From an uncultured Planctomycetaceae bacterium (GTDB lineage Bacteria; Planctomycetota; Planctomycetia; Pirellulales; Thermoguttaceae), in contig CAMZHY010000061.1 of NCBI GenBank assembly GCA_947307005.1, positions 1 through 12,233 on the forward strand: a stretch of 12,233 bases of DNA, in the 5' to 3' direction. Positions within the stretch are counted from its first letter, which is position 1. Every line of letters starts with the position of its first letter. Position numbers and translations under genes: made by a program. Below the pieces are notes generated by a model, which saw nothing but the letters and a program-made list of their open reading frames with translations, did not search any database and had not been told where the DNA came from. Below are positions 1 through 6,225 of this stretch, piece by piece.

Positions 1-342
1 AACCGCAGACTCCGCCGTCTTAAACGGCGATCCAAATCCGAAGGAAAGGTTTTCCAGAGGGTTCGCCAACTTGCTTCTATCTTTTTCGCCGATGTAAATC
101 GGAGCGTCGTTCCATATCGCTTTAATAGCGGGAATACCGCAAATATGATCGAAATGTCCGTGCGTAACGAGAATCGCGGAGGGCGTTCTTCCCGCGCTTT
201 TGATTGAGTCGACGACCTTGAAAGGGTCGATTCCTGGATCAATAACAACGCAGTCGTTGCGTCCACAGAGGGAAAGAACGTAACAATTCTCTTGAATCTC
301 AGACAAAACGAATGTTTGAAGCGCGACGTCAGAGTATTTCAC
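1..342 (-). CDS. MBL-fold metallo-hydrolase, N-terminal part (3' end cut by window edge)
   Basis: This is the first 114 codons of a metallo-beta-lactamase-fold hydrolase of the glyoxalase II-like (YcbL/YqgX-type) group; these zinc enzymes hydrolyse thioesters or related small substrates in the cytoplasm. Visible are an N-terminal beta-strand region with Asn19-Cys20-Tyr21, a VIDPG turn at residues 33-37 and the metal-binding motif THGHFDH at 60-66 (His61, His63, Asp65, His66). The rest of the metal site lies off the window. I chose the GTG at 342-340 because GGGGG sits 6 nt upstream and the only nearby ATG (347) is out of frame and stops after two codons. It follows the LUD gene by about 59 bp on the same strand, so co-transcription is likely. 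The fold is confident; the substrate is unknown. Confidence 0.85.
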   Translation of the reverse strand, partial: MKYSDVALQTFVLSEIQENCYVLSLCGRNDCVVIDPGIDPFKVVDSIKSAGRTPSAILVTHGHFDHICGIPAIKAIWNDAPIYIGEKDRSKLANPLENLSFGFGSPFKTAESAV

Positions 343-401
343 TTCATTCCCCCGAATGGATTGGCTGAACAGTCGATAAGGTTTCTATTTCGAAATGTTT
401 A

Positions 402-1100
402 TCAATCCTGAATCAAGAAGACGACCAATTTTTGCGGACCATGAACGCCCAAAACCAGTTTCTTTTCGATATCTGCGGTTCGGCTTGGTCCCGTAACCAG
501 TACAATTTCGCCTTGCTGTTGAGGATTTTGCATCTTGGCTTCGATTTCGGGCCATGCATGCGGGAGATTCTCACGCAACTGGTTTTCCTTCGCCAATACG
601 AAACAAGCGGGGGAAAGATAACAAAGCAGCCGTTCAAAAGCGGACCGTCCCTCGATAGCGCACGAACCCGTGTCGGTTAAAAGAACGAAGGGCGTAACAA
701 GGCTTGCGGTCATTGATTCGTAGTCTTTCGGATCAACGGCCGGATCATTCGGCGCATTAAGCGAGTTCCAGTCGGGACAAGATTCCATGAGTTTGACGGC
801 GGTAGATTGGGCAAGTTCAGAGTCGTAGACGCCAAGTTTGAAAGGAATCGTTTTTTTCGACGATAGGGCGACCTCTTTCATCGCGTTGGCAATTTTAGCA
901 ACCGCGTCGTTTATGTCTTGACAGAAAACAACTTCTCCAGCGACGGATTTAAGGTTTTCTGCAAATTCAGTCGCGAGTTCCCTTGAAGACTTGCCTAAAA
1001 CAGGCCAGATTTCTGGAATTTCAGGCTCTTGCAAGTTGGTCTTGTCAATATCTGCAAGAGCGCTTTTAATCCTGTTAAGTATTGTCGTTCGGCTGTCCAT
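402..1100 (-). CDS. LutC/YkgG-family LUD-domain protein, apparently without LutA/LutB neighbours
   Basis: A 232-residue protein of the LUD family (PF02589), whose best-known members, LutC and the C-terminal part of LutB, belong to the iron-sulfur L-lactate utilisation complex. Family signatures are TDTGS at residues 142-146, TGPSRTADIE at 203-212 and GVHGP at 218-222, near the C-terminus as usual for LutC; the length is also typical. No signal peptide or membrane segment is seen, so it should be cytoplasmic. The ATG start has no good Shine-Dalgarno sequence. In classical operons lutA, lutB and lutC are adjacent, but here the upstream neighbour, across a 326-bp gap, is an unrelated membrane protein and the downstream one is an MBL hydrolase. 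Family membership is strong; a role in lactate oxidation is only a family-level guess, because the partners are not in the window. Confidence 0.88.
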   Translation of the reverse strand: MDSRTTILNRIKSALADIDKTNLQEPEIPEIWPVLGKSSRELATEFAENLKSVAGEVVFCQDINDAVAKIANAMKEVALSSKKTIPFKLGVYDSELAQSTAVKLMESCPDWNSLNAPNDPAVDPKDYESMTASLVTPFVLLTDTGSCAIEGRSAFERLLCYLSPACFVLAKENQLRENLPHAWPEIEAKMQNPQQQGEIVLVTGPSRTADIEKKLVLGVHGPQKLVVFLIQD

Positions 1101-1170
1101 AATCAGATCTTTTCGTCAAACATAAGCCACTGAGGAAAAACTCATCAAAGACGACGTCGCTAAATCGACC

Positions 1171-1194
1171 GTCATTCGGAGACTCTCGAATGAC
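1171..1194 (-). repeat. Perfect 8-bp inverted repeat in the LUD gene leader
   Basis: The arms GTCATTCG (1171-1178) and CGAATGAC (1187-1194) are perfect complements around an 8-nt loop, about 70-95 nt upstream of the LUD start codon. No T-run follows on either strand, so it is not a standard terminator. It could be an operator or an mRNA leader hairpin; the sequence alone does not decide. Confidence 0.5.
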
Positions 1195-1350
1195 AACAGA
1201 GAGAACTCCTTACCATATTTTAAGGTTTTTTCCCCGATTTAAAAGCGGCGAAAGGACTTTTTGCTTGTTTTTCCTCCGAGGTTATTGCGACCTTTTTCAA
1301 TCTGCTTTAAAGAAAAGTCGAAGAAGATAGACCATCACTCCATGAATAAA

Positions 1351-1385
1351 CCAAAGAAAAACGTCGCGTCTTGCGGCGCGACGTT
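1351..1385 (-). terminator. Intrinsic terminator after the coiled-coil/tail-anchored gene pair
   Basis: On the minus strand a 9-bp perfect stem (arms 1377-1385 and 1360-1368, AACGTCGCG/CGCGACGTT) with an 8-nt loop is directly followed by TTTTTCTTT. It lies about 40 nt after the stop codon of the 89-residue protein and should end that transcript. It separates this unit from the LUD gene. Confidence 0.85.
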
Positions 1386-1426
1386 CACAGTCGTAAAACG
1401 ACGATCAGAAGGCTTGTCGAGGCGAC

Positions 1427-1696
1427 CTATTTGTAAGACGCCAAATCCAAGTAAAGGAAAACTGACGCTATGACAAAGAACAAGAAACTCAGCAAAAGCA
1501 CAAGGGTATAAACGTCCTTTGGCGCTTTAGGAGCCTTACGCCTTGGGGCCGCGGGAGTCTGGGGCGTGTCAAAAGAAGAGTCGCCGAAAGACTCGTCAAC
1601 AGCCTTCTTGCCTTTCGTCTTTTTTGCCTTAGGTTCCTTAGCCTTTTTGGCTTTGGGCTCCTTGGTTTTCTCAGTTGAATTTTTGCGAATAGACAT
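1427..1696 (-). CDS. Small Lys-rich tail-anchored membrane protein
   Basis: An 89-residue protein with three visible parts. The basic N-terminal tail (residues 1-31) contains a duplicated KEPKAKK unit at 12-18 and 20-26. A Ser/Thr/Pro/Ala-rich linker runs from 32 to 60. A single hydrophobic helix (about 62-85) lies almost at the C-terminus. This predicts a tail-anchored inner-membrane protein with its basic tail in the cytoplasm. The ATG is well supported: GGAGGG lies 5 nt upstream, inside the end of the preceding coiled-coil gene, which it overlaps by 26 nt in another frame. The two are therefore translated from one message. I know of similar short proteins next to this coiled-coil protein in planctomycetes, but no function. 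The basic tail could bind nucleic acid or anionic lipid, which is inference from composition only. Confidence 0.8.
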   Translation of the reverse strand: MSIRKNSTEKTKEPKAKKAKEPKAKKTKGKKAVDESFGDSSFDTPQTPAAPRRKAPKAPKDVYTLVLLLSFLFFVIASVFLYLDLASYK

Positions 1697-2510
1697 CGTC
1701 GCCCTCCATCATGACGCCCTGACGATATTCCGGCAAAACTTTGCAGACCGCGCGATTGGGTTCGACCGTTACGACTTCGATTTTACCAAGATAGGAATCG
1801 CCCCTCCTGACGTCAAGCTTGTTGTGTTCGCTCAGACCGTCGTCGGAACCAATCGAGATCATCAGAAGACCGTCGTTTCCTTCGCGAACCGTTTCAATCG
1901 TTCCTTTGACGGCAAACTTAGGAAGGTCGCCGTAATCACTCGGATCTGCGGAAAGACCATTCTGATTCAAAACGGTCAACGCCTCGTCATAAGAGGCGAC
2001 AAGAGCGCCGTTCTTTTCTTCGAGATCGCCAAACTTCGCAGAGAGTTCGTGCAATTTTTCCATCGTTCTCGCGAGATCTTGGAGATAGTTCGCTCGGAGA
2101 TTTTGAGCGGTGGCAAGGTCGACCGCAGTCGCGCTCAGCTGCTGACGAAGGTCGTCGATATGACTATTGTTCGACTCAATAACGGCAAGACGCTGGTCGA
2201 GATCGCGCTGGAGTTCTTCGTTTTTCTGCTTAAGTTCGTCGTTTGACTTTTCAAGAGCGTCCGCCTTTGTCTTAAGAGCTTCCATCGCCGCCGTGTAGAC
2301 TTGCGCCTCGCTTTGGATTTTGCTCTCAAGTTCCGACTTTTGAGACGTAAGCGTTTGTTGCGTTTGCTTTGCGTCGTCCAGTTGCTTCTTGAGTTCGGCG
2401 GATTTCTCCTTCCAACTATGGTGCGACGCGTACGAAACGGCGCTGACGGTCAGACAAACGACGCTCATCAACGCAATGACGCCTACGAAAATCTTTCCTA
2501 CCAAGTTCAT
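1671..2510 (-). CDS. Membrane-anchored coiled-coil protein of planctomycete type
   Basis: A 279-residue protein with an N-terminal hydrophobic anchor (residues 5-29) after a short N-terminus carrying Lys6. Then comes a long Lys/Glu/Gln-rich coiled coil (about 32-183) and a compact C-terminal beta-rich domain (about 195-279) with the segments ISIGSDDGL (218-226), YLGKIEVV (240-247) and VCKVLPEY (255-262). The anchor-coil-beta layout resembles MreC-like and related envelope scaffold proteins, and I recognise the C-terminal segment style from conserved planctomycete hypothetical proteins; this is recall, not a search. The signal/anchor suggests most of the protein is outside the cytoplasmic membrane. 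AAAGGAG lies 10 nt before the ATG. It is the first gene of a two-gene unit and overlaps the next start by 26 nt. An envelope or cell-shape role is plausible but unproven. Confidence 0.85.
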   Translation of the reverse strand: MNLVGKIFVGVIALMSVVCLTVSAVSYASHHSWKEKSAELKKQLDDAKQTQQTLTSQKSELESKIQSEAQVYTAAMEALKTKADALEKSNDELKQKNEELQRDLDQRLAVIESNNSHIDDLRQQLSATAVDLATAQNLRANYLQDLARTMEKLHELSAKFGDLEEKNGALVASYDEALTVLNQNGLSADPSDYGDLPKFAVKGTIETVREGNDGLLMISIGSDDGLSEHNKLDVRRGDSYLGKIEVVTVEPNRAVCKVLPEYRQGVMMEGDDVYSQKFN

Positions 2511-2541
2511 GAGGTAACGTCTCCTTTAGTCGAAAGCACAG

Positions 2542-2563
2542 AAGTCCCTAAAACAAAGGACTT
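2542..2563 (-). repeat. Small hairpin just upstream of the coiled-coil gene ribosome site
   Basis: The arms AAGTCC (2558-2563 read on the minus strand) and GGACTT (2542-2547) are perfect complements around a 10-nt loop, ending 15 nt before the AAAGGAG ribosome site of the coiled-coil gene. It may stabilise the leader or be chance. Confidence 0.35.
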
Positions 2564-2622
2564 ACGTCTAACGAATCAATTCTATGTCAAACGCAGTGAA
2601 ATTGCATTTTTCGTTGGCGAAA

Positions 2623-2678
2623 CGGCGACTCCGACCCCGCAATGTGAAACGCTTCGCGCCAGCCGCTACCAGTCGCCG
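2623..2678 (-). repeat. 8-bp inverted repeat with 40-nt interior in the coiled-coil gene leader
   Basis: CGGCGACT (2671-2678 on the minus strand) and AGTCGCCG (2623-2630) are perfect GC-rich complements enclosing 40 nt that has a small CGC/GCG hairpin of its own. It lies between the candidate structured RNA and the coiled-coil gene, so the whole leader appears structured. There is no T-run after it, so it is not an intrinsic terminator. Confidence 0.45.
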
Positions 2679-2724
2679 CATCTCAAACAATCCTCAACGC
2701 AACGACGGCAAAGCCAAATTCTAC

Positions 2725-2892
2725 GAGCGCCCCAGGAGGGAAAAAACCGCAATAATCATCGCTAAGTATAGCCCTGTCTTTTGGGGCGCGCGTTCCCAAA
2801 ACATCGAAAACAGGACAATTTCCTCGATTCAATGACCAATTTATCGGTTGTGACGATTGTTTAAAATCGAATTCATCCGTTCCAAGGCGCTC
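2725..2892 (-). ncRNA. Candidate structured RNA (rod with central bubble), possibly 6S-like or a long mRNA leader
   Basis: About 167 nt starting where the promoter at 2896-2924 should initiate. By hand it folds into nested helices: P1, 2882-2891 with 2726-2735 (10 bp including three G-U pairs; 2892/2725 could add an eleventh); P2, 2852-2858 with 2754-2760 (7 bp); P3, 2810-2816 with 2771-2777 (7 bp); and P4, 2795-2801 with 2779-2785 (7 bp, 9-nt loop). P1 and P2 enclose a bubble of 23 and 18 nt. A closing stem, large central bubble and terminal stem is the layout of 6S RNA, which binds RNA polymerase, but I cannot recognise conserved 6S primary sequence. The tmRNA, SRP RNA and RNase P signatures are absent. 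No T-run follows P1, so the 3' end would need processing, or the element is a leader of the coiled-coil gene. Confidence 0.42.
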
Positions 2893-2895
2893 TCA

Positions 2896-2924
2896 ATTGT
2901 ACCAGAGAAACGCGAACGTGTCAT
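2896..2924 (-). promoter_or_regulatory. Strong sigma70-like promoter with extended -10
   Basis: On the minus strand: -35 ATGACA (2919-2924, 5/6), a 17-bp spacer, TGG then -10 TACAAT (2896-2901, 5/6, extended -10). Upstream lies an AT-rich tract (TTTTTT CAG AAAA at 2938-2950) that could act as an UP element. Initiation is expected near 2889-2891, the first base of the P1 helix of the candidate RNA. If transcription reaches the coiled-coil gene, its leader would be about 380 nt. Confidence 0.7.
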
Positions 2925-2999
2925 CTGCTAAGTTGCATTTTCTGAAAAAATCGCTGTTTTGTCTATTTTTTTTATTTTAATACTCTGGTTGAGGGTGGA

Positions 3000-4028
3000 T
3001 TACCTCTCCGTCGGATAAGGTAGAACTTCGATTTTCAGCGTGGAACCGTCGTTTGCCGCGCGCGCTACGCTCGAAGGTTTTCCGTTGAGGACGTCGAGCG
3101 AATACGAGTGAATATGTCCGGTGAACACTCCAATGAGATTCGGAGCGCGTAGAACCTCGTCGCGGAACGCATAGGTTGTTTCGTTGTGCCCCTCTTCGGG
3201 CCAACGGGGGCGTCGTTCAATTTTGTAATTACCGTCGTGAGCGGCGTTCCATTCCGGATGTCCAACGCCGAAGGCGACGCGTCTTCCGGGAGCATAGAGC
3301 GGAATGTGCATGAAGAGGAGCGAAGGCGCGGCGTCTGCAAGCTCTTTCCTAAGGAAATCTAGTTGCGACGGGAGAATTTCATAAATCGAATCGTCGATGA
3401 AAAGGAGTTTGATTCCCTTGATCTTAACGGAGTACGCAAGAGGATTGACGTCTTTAGGGAAGAGGGGTTTAAGACGCTTTTCAATCCAGGCGTCGCGAAG
3501 TTCGCGTTCCGTTCCTTCCATACCTTCGAAGTGCCAGTCATGATTGCCGCAGACGTAGTAAAAAGGAGCGTCGACGTCGGAAAGGGTTTTTTTGACGTAA
3601 TCAACCCCGGCCGCAGAGGGAAAACTAACGATATCGCCAGTGAGGGCGAGGGCGTCGTAGCCTTGTCCCTTGGCGCGATTCGCGATATCCTTTAAGGCTT
3701 CTTGAGGATTGGTGTCCGCTCCCGATTCGAAATGACGCGTATGATTATACGCCTTAGACATACGTTCGGAGTATTGGCGGTATTCGTCTCCTCGCTCGTC
3801 GTCGATGAAAAGGTGAACGTCGGAAAGTTGAAGGATTTTTACAGGTTCGACAACAGCTTTTGAATAGAAACGGACGGCAGTTTGGTCCGACGAGAAAGTT
3901 GTCGTCGGAAAGTCTTTGACAGCGGATTCGTTAGAACTTGCAAACGCTTGAAACTCTGGAACGGACGAAGCCGCCGCAGCTCCAATTGACAAACCGAGAA
4001 AATCACGTCGCGATAGTAGAGAACGCAT
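3000..4028 (-). CDS. Tat-exported calcineurin-like metallophosphoesterase
   Basis: A 342-residue dinuclear-metal phosphoesterase. The N-terminus has a twin-arginine signal (SRRDFLGL, residues 6-13) followed by a short Ala-rich hydrophobic stretch, so it is predicted to be exported folded with its metals by the Tat system. All calcineurin-like motifs are present in order: D70-x-H72, G131-D132, GNHD at 161-164, H241 in FMHIPLY, and GHIH at 304-307. It should hydrolyse phosphomonoesters or phosphodiesters outside the cytoplasmic membrane; the substrate cannot be told. CAGGAG lies 7 nt before the ATG. It sits 72 bp after the radical SAM gene on the same strand, with at best a weak terminator between, so read-through from the promoter at 6066 is possible. 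No obvious intrinsic terminator follows it. Family and export are confident. Confidence 0.92.
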   Translation of the reverse strand: MRSLLSRRDFLGLSIGAAAASSVPEFQAFASSNESAVKDFPTTTFSSDQTAVRFYSKAVVEPVKILQLSDVHLFIDDERGDEYRQYSERMSKAYNHTRHFESGADTNPQEALKDIANRAKGQGYDALALTGDIVSFPSAAGVDYVKKTLSDVDAPFYYVCGNHDWHFEGMEGTERELRDAWIEKRLKPLFPKDVNPLAYSVKIKGIKLLFIDDSIYEILPSQLDFLRKELADAAPSLLFMHIPLYAPGRRVAFGVGHPEWNAAHDGNYKIERRPRWPEEGHNETTYAFRDEVLRAPNLIGVFTGHIHSYSLDVLNGKPSSVARAANDGSTLKIEVLPYPTER

Positions 4029-4051
4029 GTTGTATCTCCTGTTTAGCGTTG

Positions 4052-4087
4052 AAAAAAAGTCGAAGGACGCGGCGAACGGCGACGCGT
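4052..4087 (-). terminator. Possible weak terminator between radical SAM and phosphoesterase genes
   Basis: Shortly after the radical SAM stop codon, the minus strand has ACGCG...CGCGT arms (4083-4087 and 4067-4071), and a T7 run (4052-4058) begins 8 nt later. A 4-bp GTCG/CGAC pairing directly abuts the T-run. The stem is short or misplaced for an efficient intrinsic terminator, so partial attenuation is the most I would claim. Confidence 0.3.
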
Positions 4088-4100
4088 TGCTCCGTAGTAT

Positions 4101-5981
4101 CTAGCCGATTCTCGTCAACTTACACTGACGACTCAATTCGTTCTCGTTTTTAAGTCGTTCTTTGTCGTTGAAAAGAAGGATATGATCCCAAGGGAGTTCC
4201 GAATCAAGGGAATAGGGCGTGTGTGAGATAAGATTGACGTCTAATCCCGTTTGTTCGATCGCCTCTTTCCATATTTCTGGTTTGAAATGTTCGCGCCATG
4301 GATCGAGTCTAGCTCCCAATTTCCAGGCGGTTTCAATTGTTTTACCAACGCGACGATCGCCTCGAGCGAGGACGCCTTCTAAGAGGCTGACGTTGAGTTC
4401 ATGATATTTGACTTCAACAGAACGTATACGTTTCGCTTGGCGTAACGATCTGTGAGCTTCTTCAAAATATTCGCGAGTCGCCATCCCTTCCCATTGCAAG
4501 GGCGTATGGGGTTTAGGAACGAAGTTGGAAACGTTCGCTACGACGGAGGGCCATTTTCCACGAACGTCTTTACCTAGCTGACATATTTGATTGGAGAGTT
4601 CGACAATTCCGACGACGTCGTCGTCTTCCTCGTGGGGAAATCCGCACATAAAATACATTTTGATTCGGGAAAATCCGTGTTCAAAGGCCGTTCGGCATCC
4701 AGAAAAAAGGTCTTCGTTTGTTACTCGCTTTGCAATTCGTCGTCGCATTTCATCGCGCGCCGCTTCCGGAGCGACCGTTAGACTTGAAGAACGCTCGGTT
4801 GAAAGACCTTCAACGACGGAACTTAACTGGTGATTGACGCGTAAACTTGGGACTGAGAGCGTTATCCCCCTAGGACAGAGAGCGTCGCTGATTGTTTTAA
4901 GAGCTTGCTCAAATCGGGGGTATTCGCTCGACGACAATGACAAAAGCGTCGCTTCGTCAACTCCCGTGGCCTCGCTTGCGGCTCTGATGGCGTTAATAAT
5001 CGTTTCAACCGATCTTACTCGAATGGGACGCTTAAGCTGCGTGCTCTGGCAGAAACGGCACTTTTGGGGACAACCTCGCATAATTTCAACCGAGATGCGA
5101 TCCTGAACGCTTTCGATTAAAGGAAGAAGCGGTTGTTTGGGCGGTGGAAACGCGTCGAGATTCCTAACAATCGCCGATCTAACGTATTCGGGAACTTCGG
5201 CGACAATAGGTCTTGGACGTCGAGCGCGTCCTACAGAATCGATTTCAACGGAATAAAACTCTGGAACATAAGCGCAGTCAAATTTTTTCGCGATTTCTAG
5301 AAGCATTTCACGACGAATTTCCGGGATCGAAGCGTTGTCGCCGACGCCGTCGTATGGAAAGTCGCCGTTTCTGGATGAAAGAACCCGTGAAAGTCCGTAT
5401 TGTCGCTTCAAATCTCCCCAGAATTGAAGGAGATCAGGAACGGATTCCTCGCCGTCTCCAAGAAGGAAAACGTCTATAAAATCAGAAAGCGGTTCAGGAT
5501 TGCACGCGGCCGGACCTCCCGCGACGACGAGGGGCGCGTCAACGCCGCGTTGCGAACGTCGGAGTGGAATACGTCCCAGATGGAGCATCGTTAAGACGCT
5601 CGTGTAGCAGAGTTCGTACTGAAGCGTGAAACCTACGACGTCAAATGCGTTAAGAGGGGTGAACGTCTCCAACGAATAAAGAGGTAAATTGTTGGAAATT
5701 AGCGCTTTTTCAAAGTCGACCTCTGGGCAAAACGCTCGTTCGCACGCCAGATTACAACGTTGATTAATGACGTCGTATAGGACGCTCATGGCGACGTTTG
5801 ACATCCCAATTGAATAAAGGTCAGGGAAACAGAAACACATTCTCGCGTCGACTGATTCGGCCGGTTTGACGATCTGACCAAGCTCGCCTCCGATGTATTG
5901 ACCCGGCGTATGAATATCAGGGAGAAGGATGCGTTCGACGGAACGGCGGAGTTCTCCGTCGAAGAAATAAGAATCAATCAT
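4101..5981 (-). CDS. B12-binding-type radical SAM protein (TIGR03960-like), without DUF2344 domain
   Basis: A 626-residue protein matching the style of the TIGR03960 radical SAM family, function unknown. In order: YIGGE near residue 29; a cobalamin-binding-like N-terminal region with FPDLYSIGMSN (52-62), GFTLQYEL (117-124), AGGPAACNPEP (154-164) and LGDGEES (174-180); the [4Fe-4S]-binding motif C304-x3-C308-x2-C311; then PHTPLQWEGM (491-500), GVLARGDRRV (536-545) and LPWDHI (596-601). Radical SAM chemistry with S-adenosylmethionine follows from the cysteine motif; cobalamin use is inferred. Relatives are often fused to or next to a DUF2344 domain (TIGR03936) near rng, rplU and rpmA; none of these is here. 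The Cys-rich C-terminal tail I associate with the family is also missing, and I see no frameshift restoring it. The ATG has no clear ribosome site, but the N-terminus fits the family. A near-consensus promoter lies 85 nt upstream. Confidence 0.9.
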   Translation of the reverse strand: MIDSYFFDGELRRSVERILLPDIHTPGQYIGGELGQIVKPAESVDARMCFCFPDLYSIGMSNVAMSVLYDVINQRCNLACERAFCPEVDFEKALISNNLPLYSLETFTPLNAFDVVGFTLQYELCYTSVLTMLHLGRIPLRRSQRGVDAPLVVAGGPAACNPEPLSDFIDVFLLGDGEESVPDLLQFWGDLKRQYGLSRVLSSRNGDFPYDGVGDNASIPEIRREMLLEIAKKFDCAYVPEFYSVEIDSVGRARRPRPIVAEVPEYVRSAIVRNLDAFPPPKQPLLPLIESVQDRISVEIMRGCPQKCRFCQSTQLKRPIRVRSVETIINAIRAASEATGVDEATLLSLSSSEYPRFEQALKTISDALCPRGITLSVPSLRVNHQLSSVVEGLSTERSSSLTVAPEAARDEMRRRIAKRVTNEDLFSGCRTAFEHGFSRIKMYFMCGFPHEEDDDVVGIVELSNQICQLGKDVRGKWPSVVANVSNFVPKPHTPLQWEGMATREYFEEAHRSLRQAKRIRSVEVKYHELNVSLLEGVLARGDRRVGKTIETAWKLGARLDPWREHFKPEIWKEAIEQTGLDVNLISHTPYSLDSELPWDHILLFNDKERLKNENELSRQCKLTRIG

Positions 5982-6065
5982 TGCATCATACGGTTTTAAA
6001 GGTCCATACTCGGAAAAAGCTACGTTTGCGCGTGAAAAATCAGCAGTGCAGACGTCTCTTGAAAG

Positions 6066-6094
6066 ATTATAGATAGAAACTTCATTGTTTTCAA
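6066..6094 (-). promoter_or_regulatory. Near-consensus sigma70 promoter for the radical SAM gene
   Basis: On the minus strand: -35 TTGAAA (6089-6094, 5/6), a 17-bp spacer and a perfect TATAAT (6066-6071). Initiation is expected near 6059, giving a leader of about 78 nt. The -35 box includes the stop codon of the 44-residue ORF, so this promoter starts a new unit at the end of the giant-gene unit. Confidence 0.8.
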
Positions 6095-6225
6095 CTGTAA
6101 ACTAGACGGGCGACGCCGTCGATTGCTTTTGTTTCCGTTGAAAACGTACGGTAAAAGTCCCGATCGTTGAATTCGTAGAGGTGAAATACAGGGATGGTTC
6201 GCGTCGTGTTTGGGGTAGGAGCCAT
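6091..6225 (-). CDS. Candidate 44-residue protein coupled by TAATG to the giant secreted protein
   Basis: The ATG (6225-6223) shares one base with the stop codon TAA (6227-6225) of the large upstream gene, a classic stop/start arrangement for translational re-initiation. The ORF runs 44 codons to TGA. The product is neutral to slightly basic, with a Thr/Pro-rich start and an aromatic middle (FHLYEFNDRDFYRTF, residues 14-28), and has no signal peptide or membrane helix. Codon choice (GAC, GTC, ATC, TAC mixed with T-ending codons) looks like its neighbours. There is no separate ribosome site, so it would depend on coupling. I do not recognise a family. It could still be a chance frame in the 3' untranslated region; conservation of the TAATG junction in relatives would settle it. 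Confidence 0.45.
   Translation of the reverse strand: MAPTPNTTRTIPVFHLYEFNDRDFYRTFSTETKAIDGVARLVYS

Larger units (their letters stand above)
1101..1426. other. Intergenic region: terminator, hairpin, no gene
   Basis: I find no convincing gene in this 326-bp stretch. Its right part holds the intrinsic terminator of the 89-residue membrane protein (1351-1385). Its left part must hold the promoter and leader of the LUD gene, and it contains a perfect 8-bp inverted repeat (1171-1194). The best -10-like sequence I can find on the minus strand (TAAAAT, about 1218-1223) lacks a recognisable -35 partner, so no promoter is called. A plus-strand reading frame across 1261-1473 has no ribosome site and runs through the terminator, so I treat it as chance. 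Confidence 0.6.
2511..2999. other. 489-bp intergenic region holding a promoter and structured RNA/leader
   Basis: No protein gene longer than about 40 codons is supported here. Read on the minus strand the region holds an AT-rich tract (2938-2985), a strong sigma70-like promoter (2896-2924), a nested fold (2726-2891), a further long-range hairpin (2623-2678) and a small hairpin (2542-2563) just before the coiled-coil gene. A TTGACA at 2585-2590 has no acceptable -10 at 16-18 bp. I see no clear terminator for the phosphoesterase gene. Plus-strand frames of up to 154 codons cross these elements but lack ribosome sites and recognisable protein content. Confidence 0.6.

Noticed and set aside
1566..2246. 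Plus-strand 226-codon frame
   Set aside because: It lies opposite the coiled-coil gene pair, which has ribosome sites, domain logic and a matching terminator; the plus frame has no family features.
2568..2681. 37-codon minus-strand basic ORF upstream of the coiled-coil gene
   Set aside because: Its GAGG is about 12 nt before the ATG and the Arg-rich composition follows from the GC-rich inverted repeat; not strong enough to list as a gene.
2740..2770. Possible intrinsic terminator (5-bp GCGAT/ATTGC stem then TTTTTT) inside the candidate RNA
   Set aside because: The stem is short and has a G-U pair; the sequence also takes part in longer nested pairings. A weak attenuator role remains possible.
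2815..2830. Resemblance to the RNase P RNA GAGGAAAGUCC motif
   Set aside because: The match is interrupted by extra bases and no other RNase P conserved element was found.
2301..2835. Plus-strand frames of 154 and 83 codons in the intergenic region
   Set aside because: They lack ribosome sites and recognisable content, run opposite the coiled-coil gene start and cross the promoter-proximal RNA fold.
2841..2878. 11-codon minus-strand frame near the start of the candidate RNA, as a leader peptide
   Set aside because: Very short, with no run of a regulatory amino acid; more likely part of the bubble of the folded RNA.
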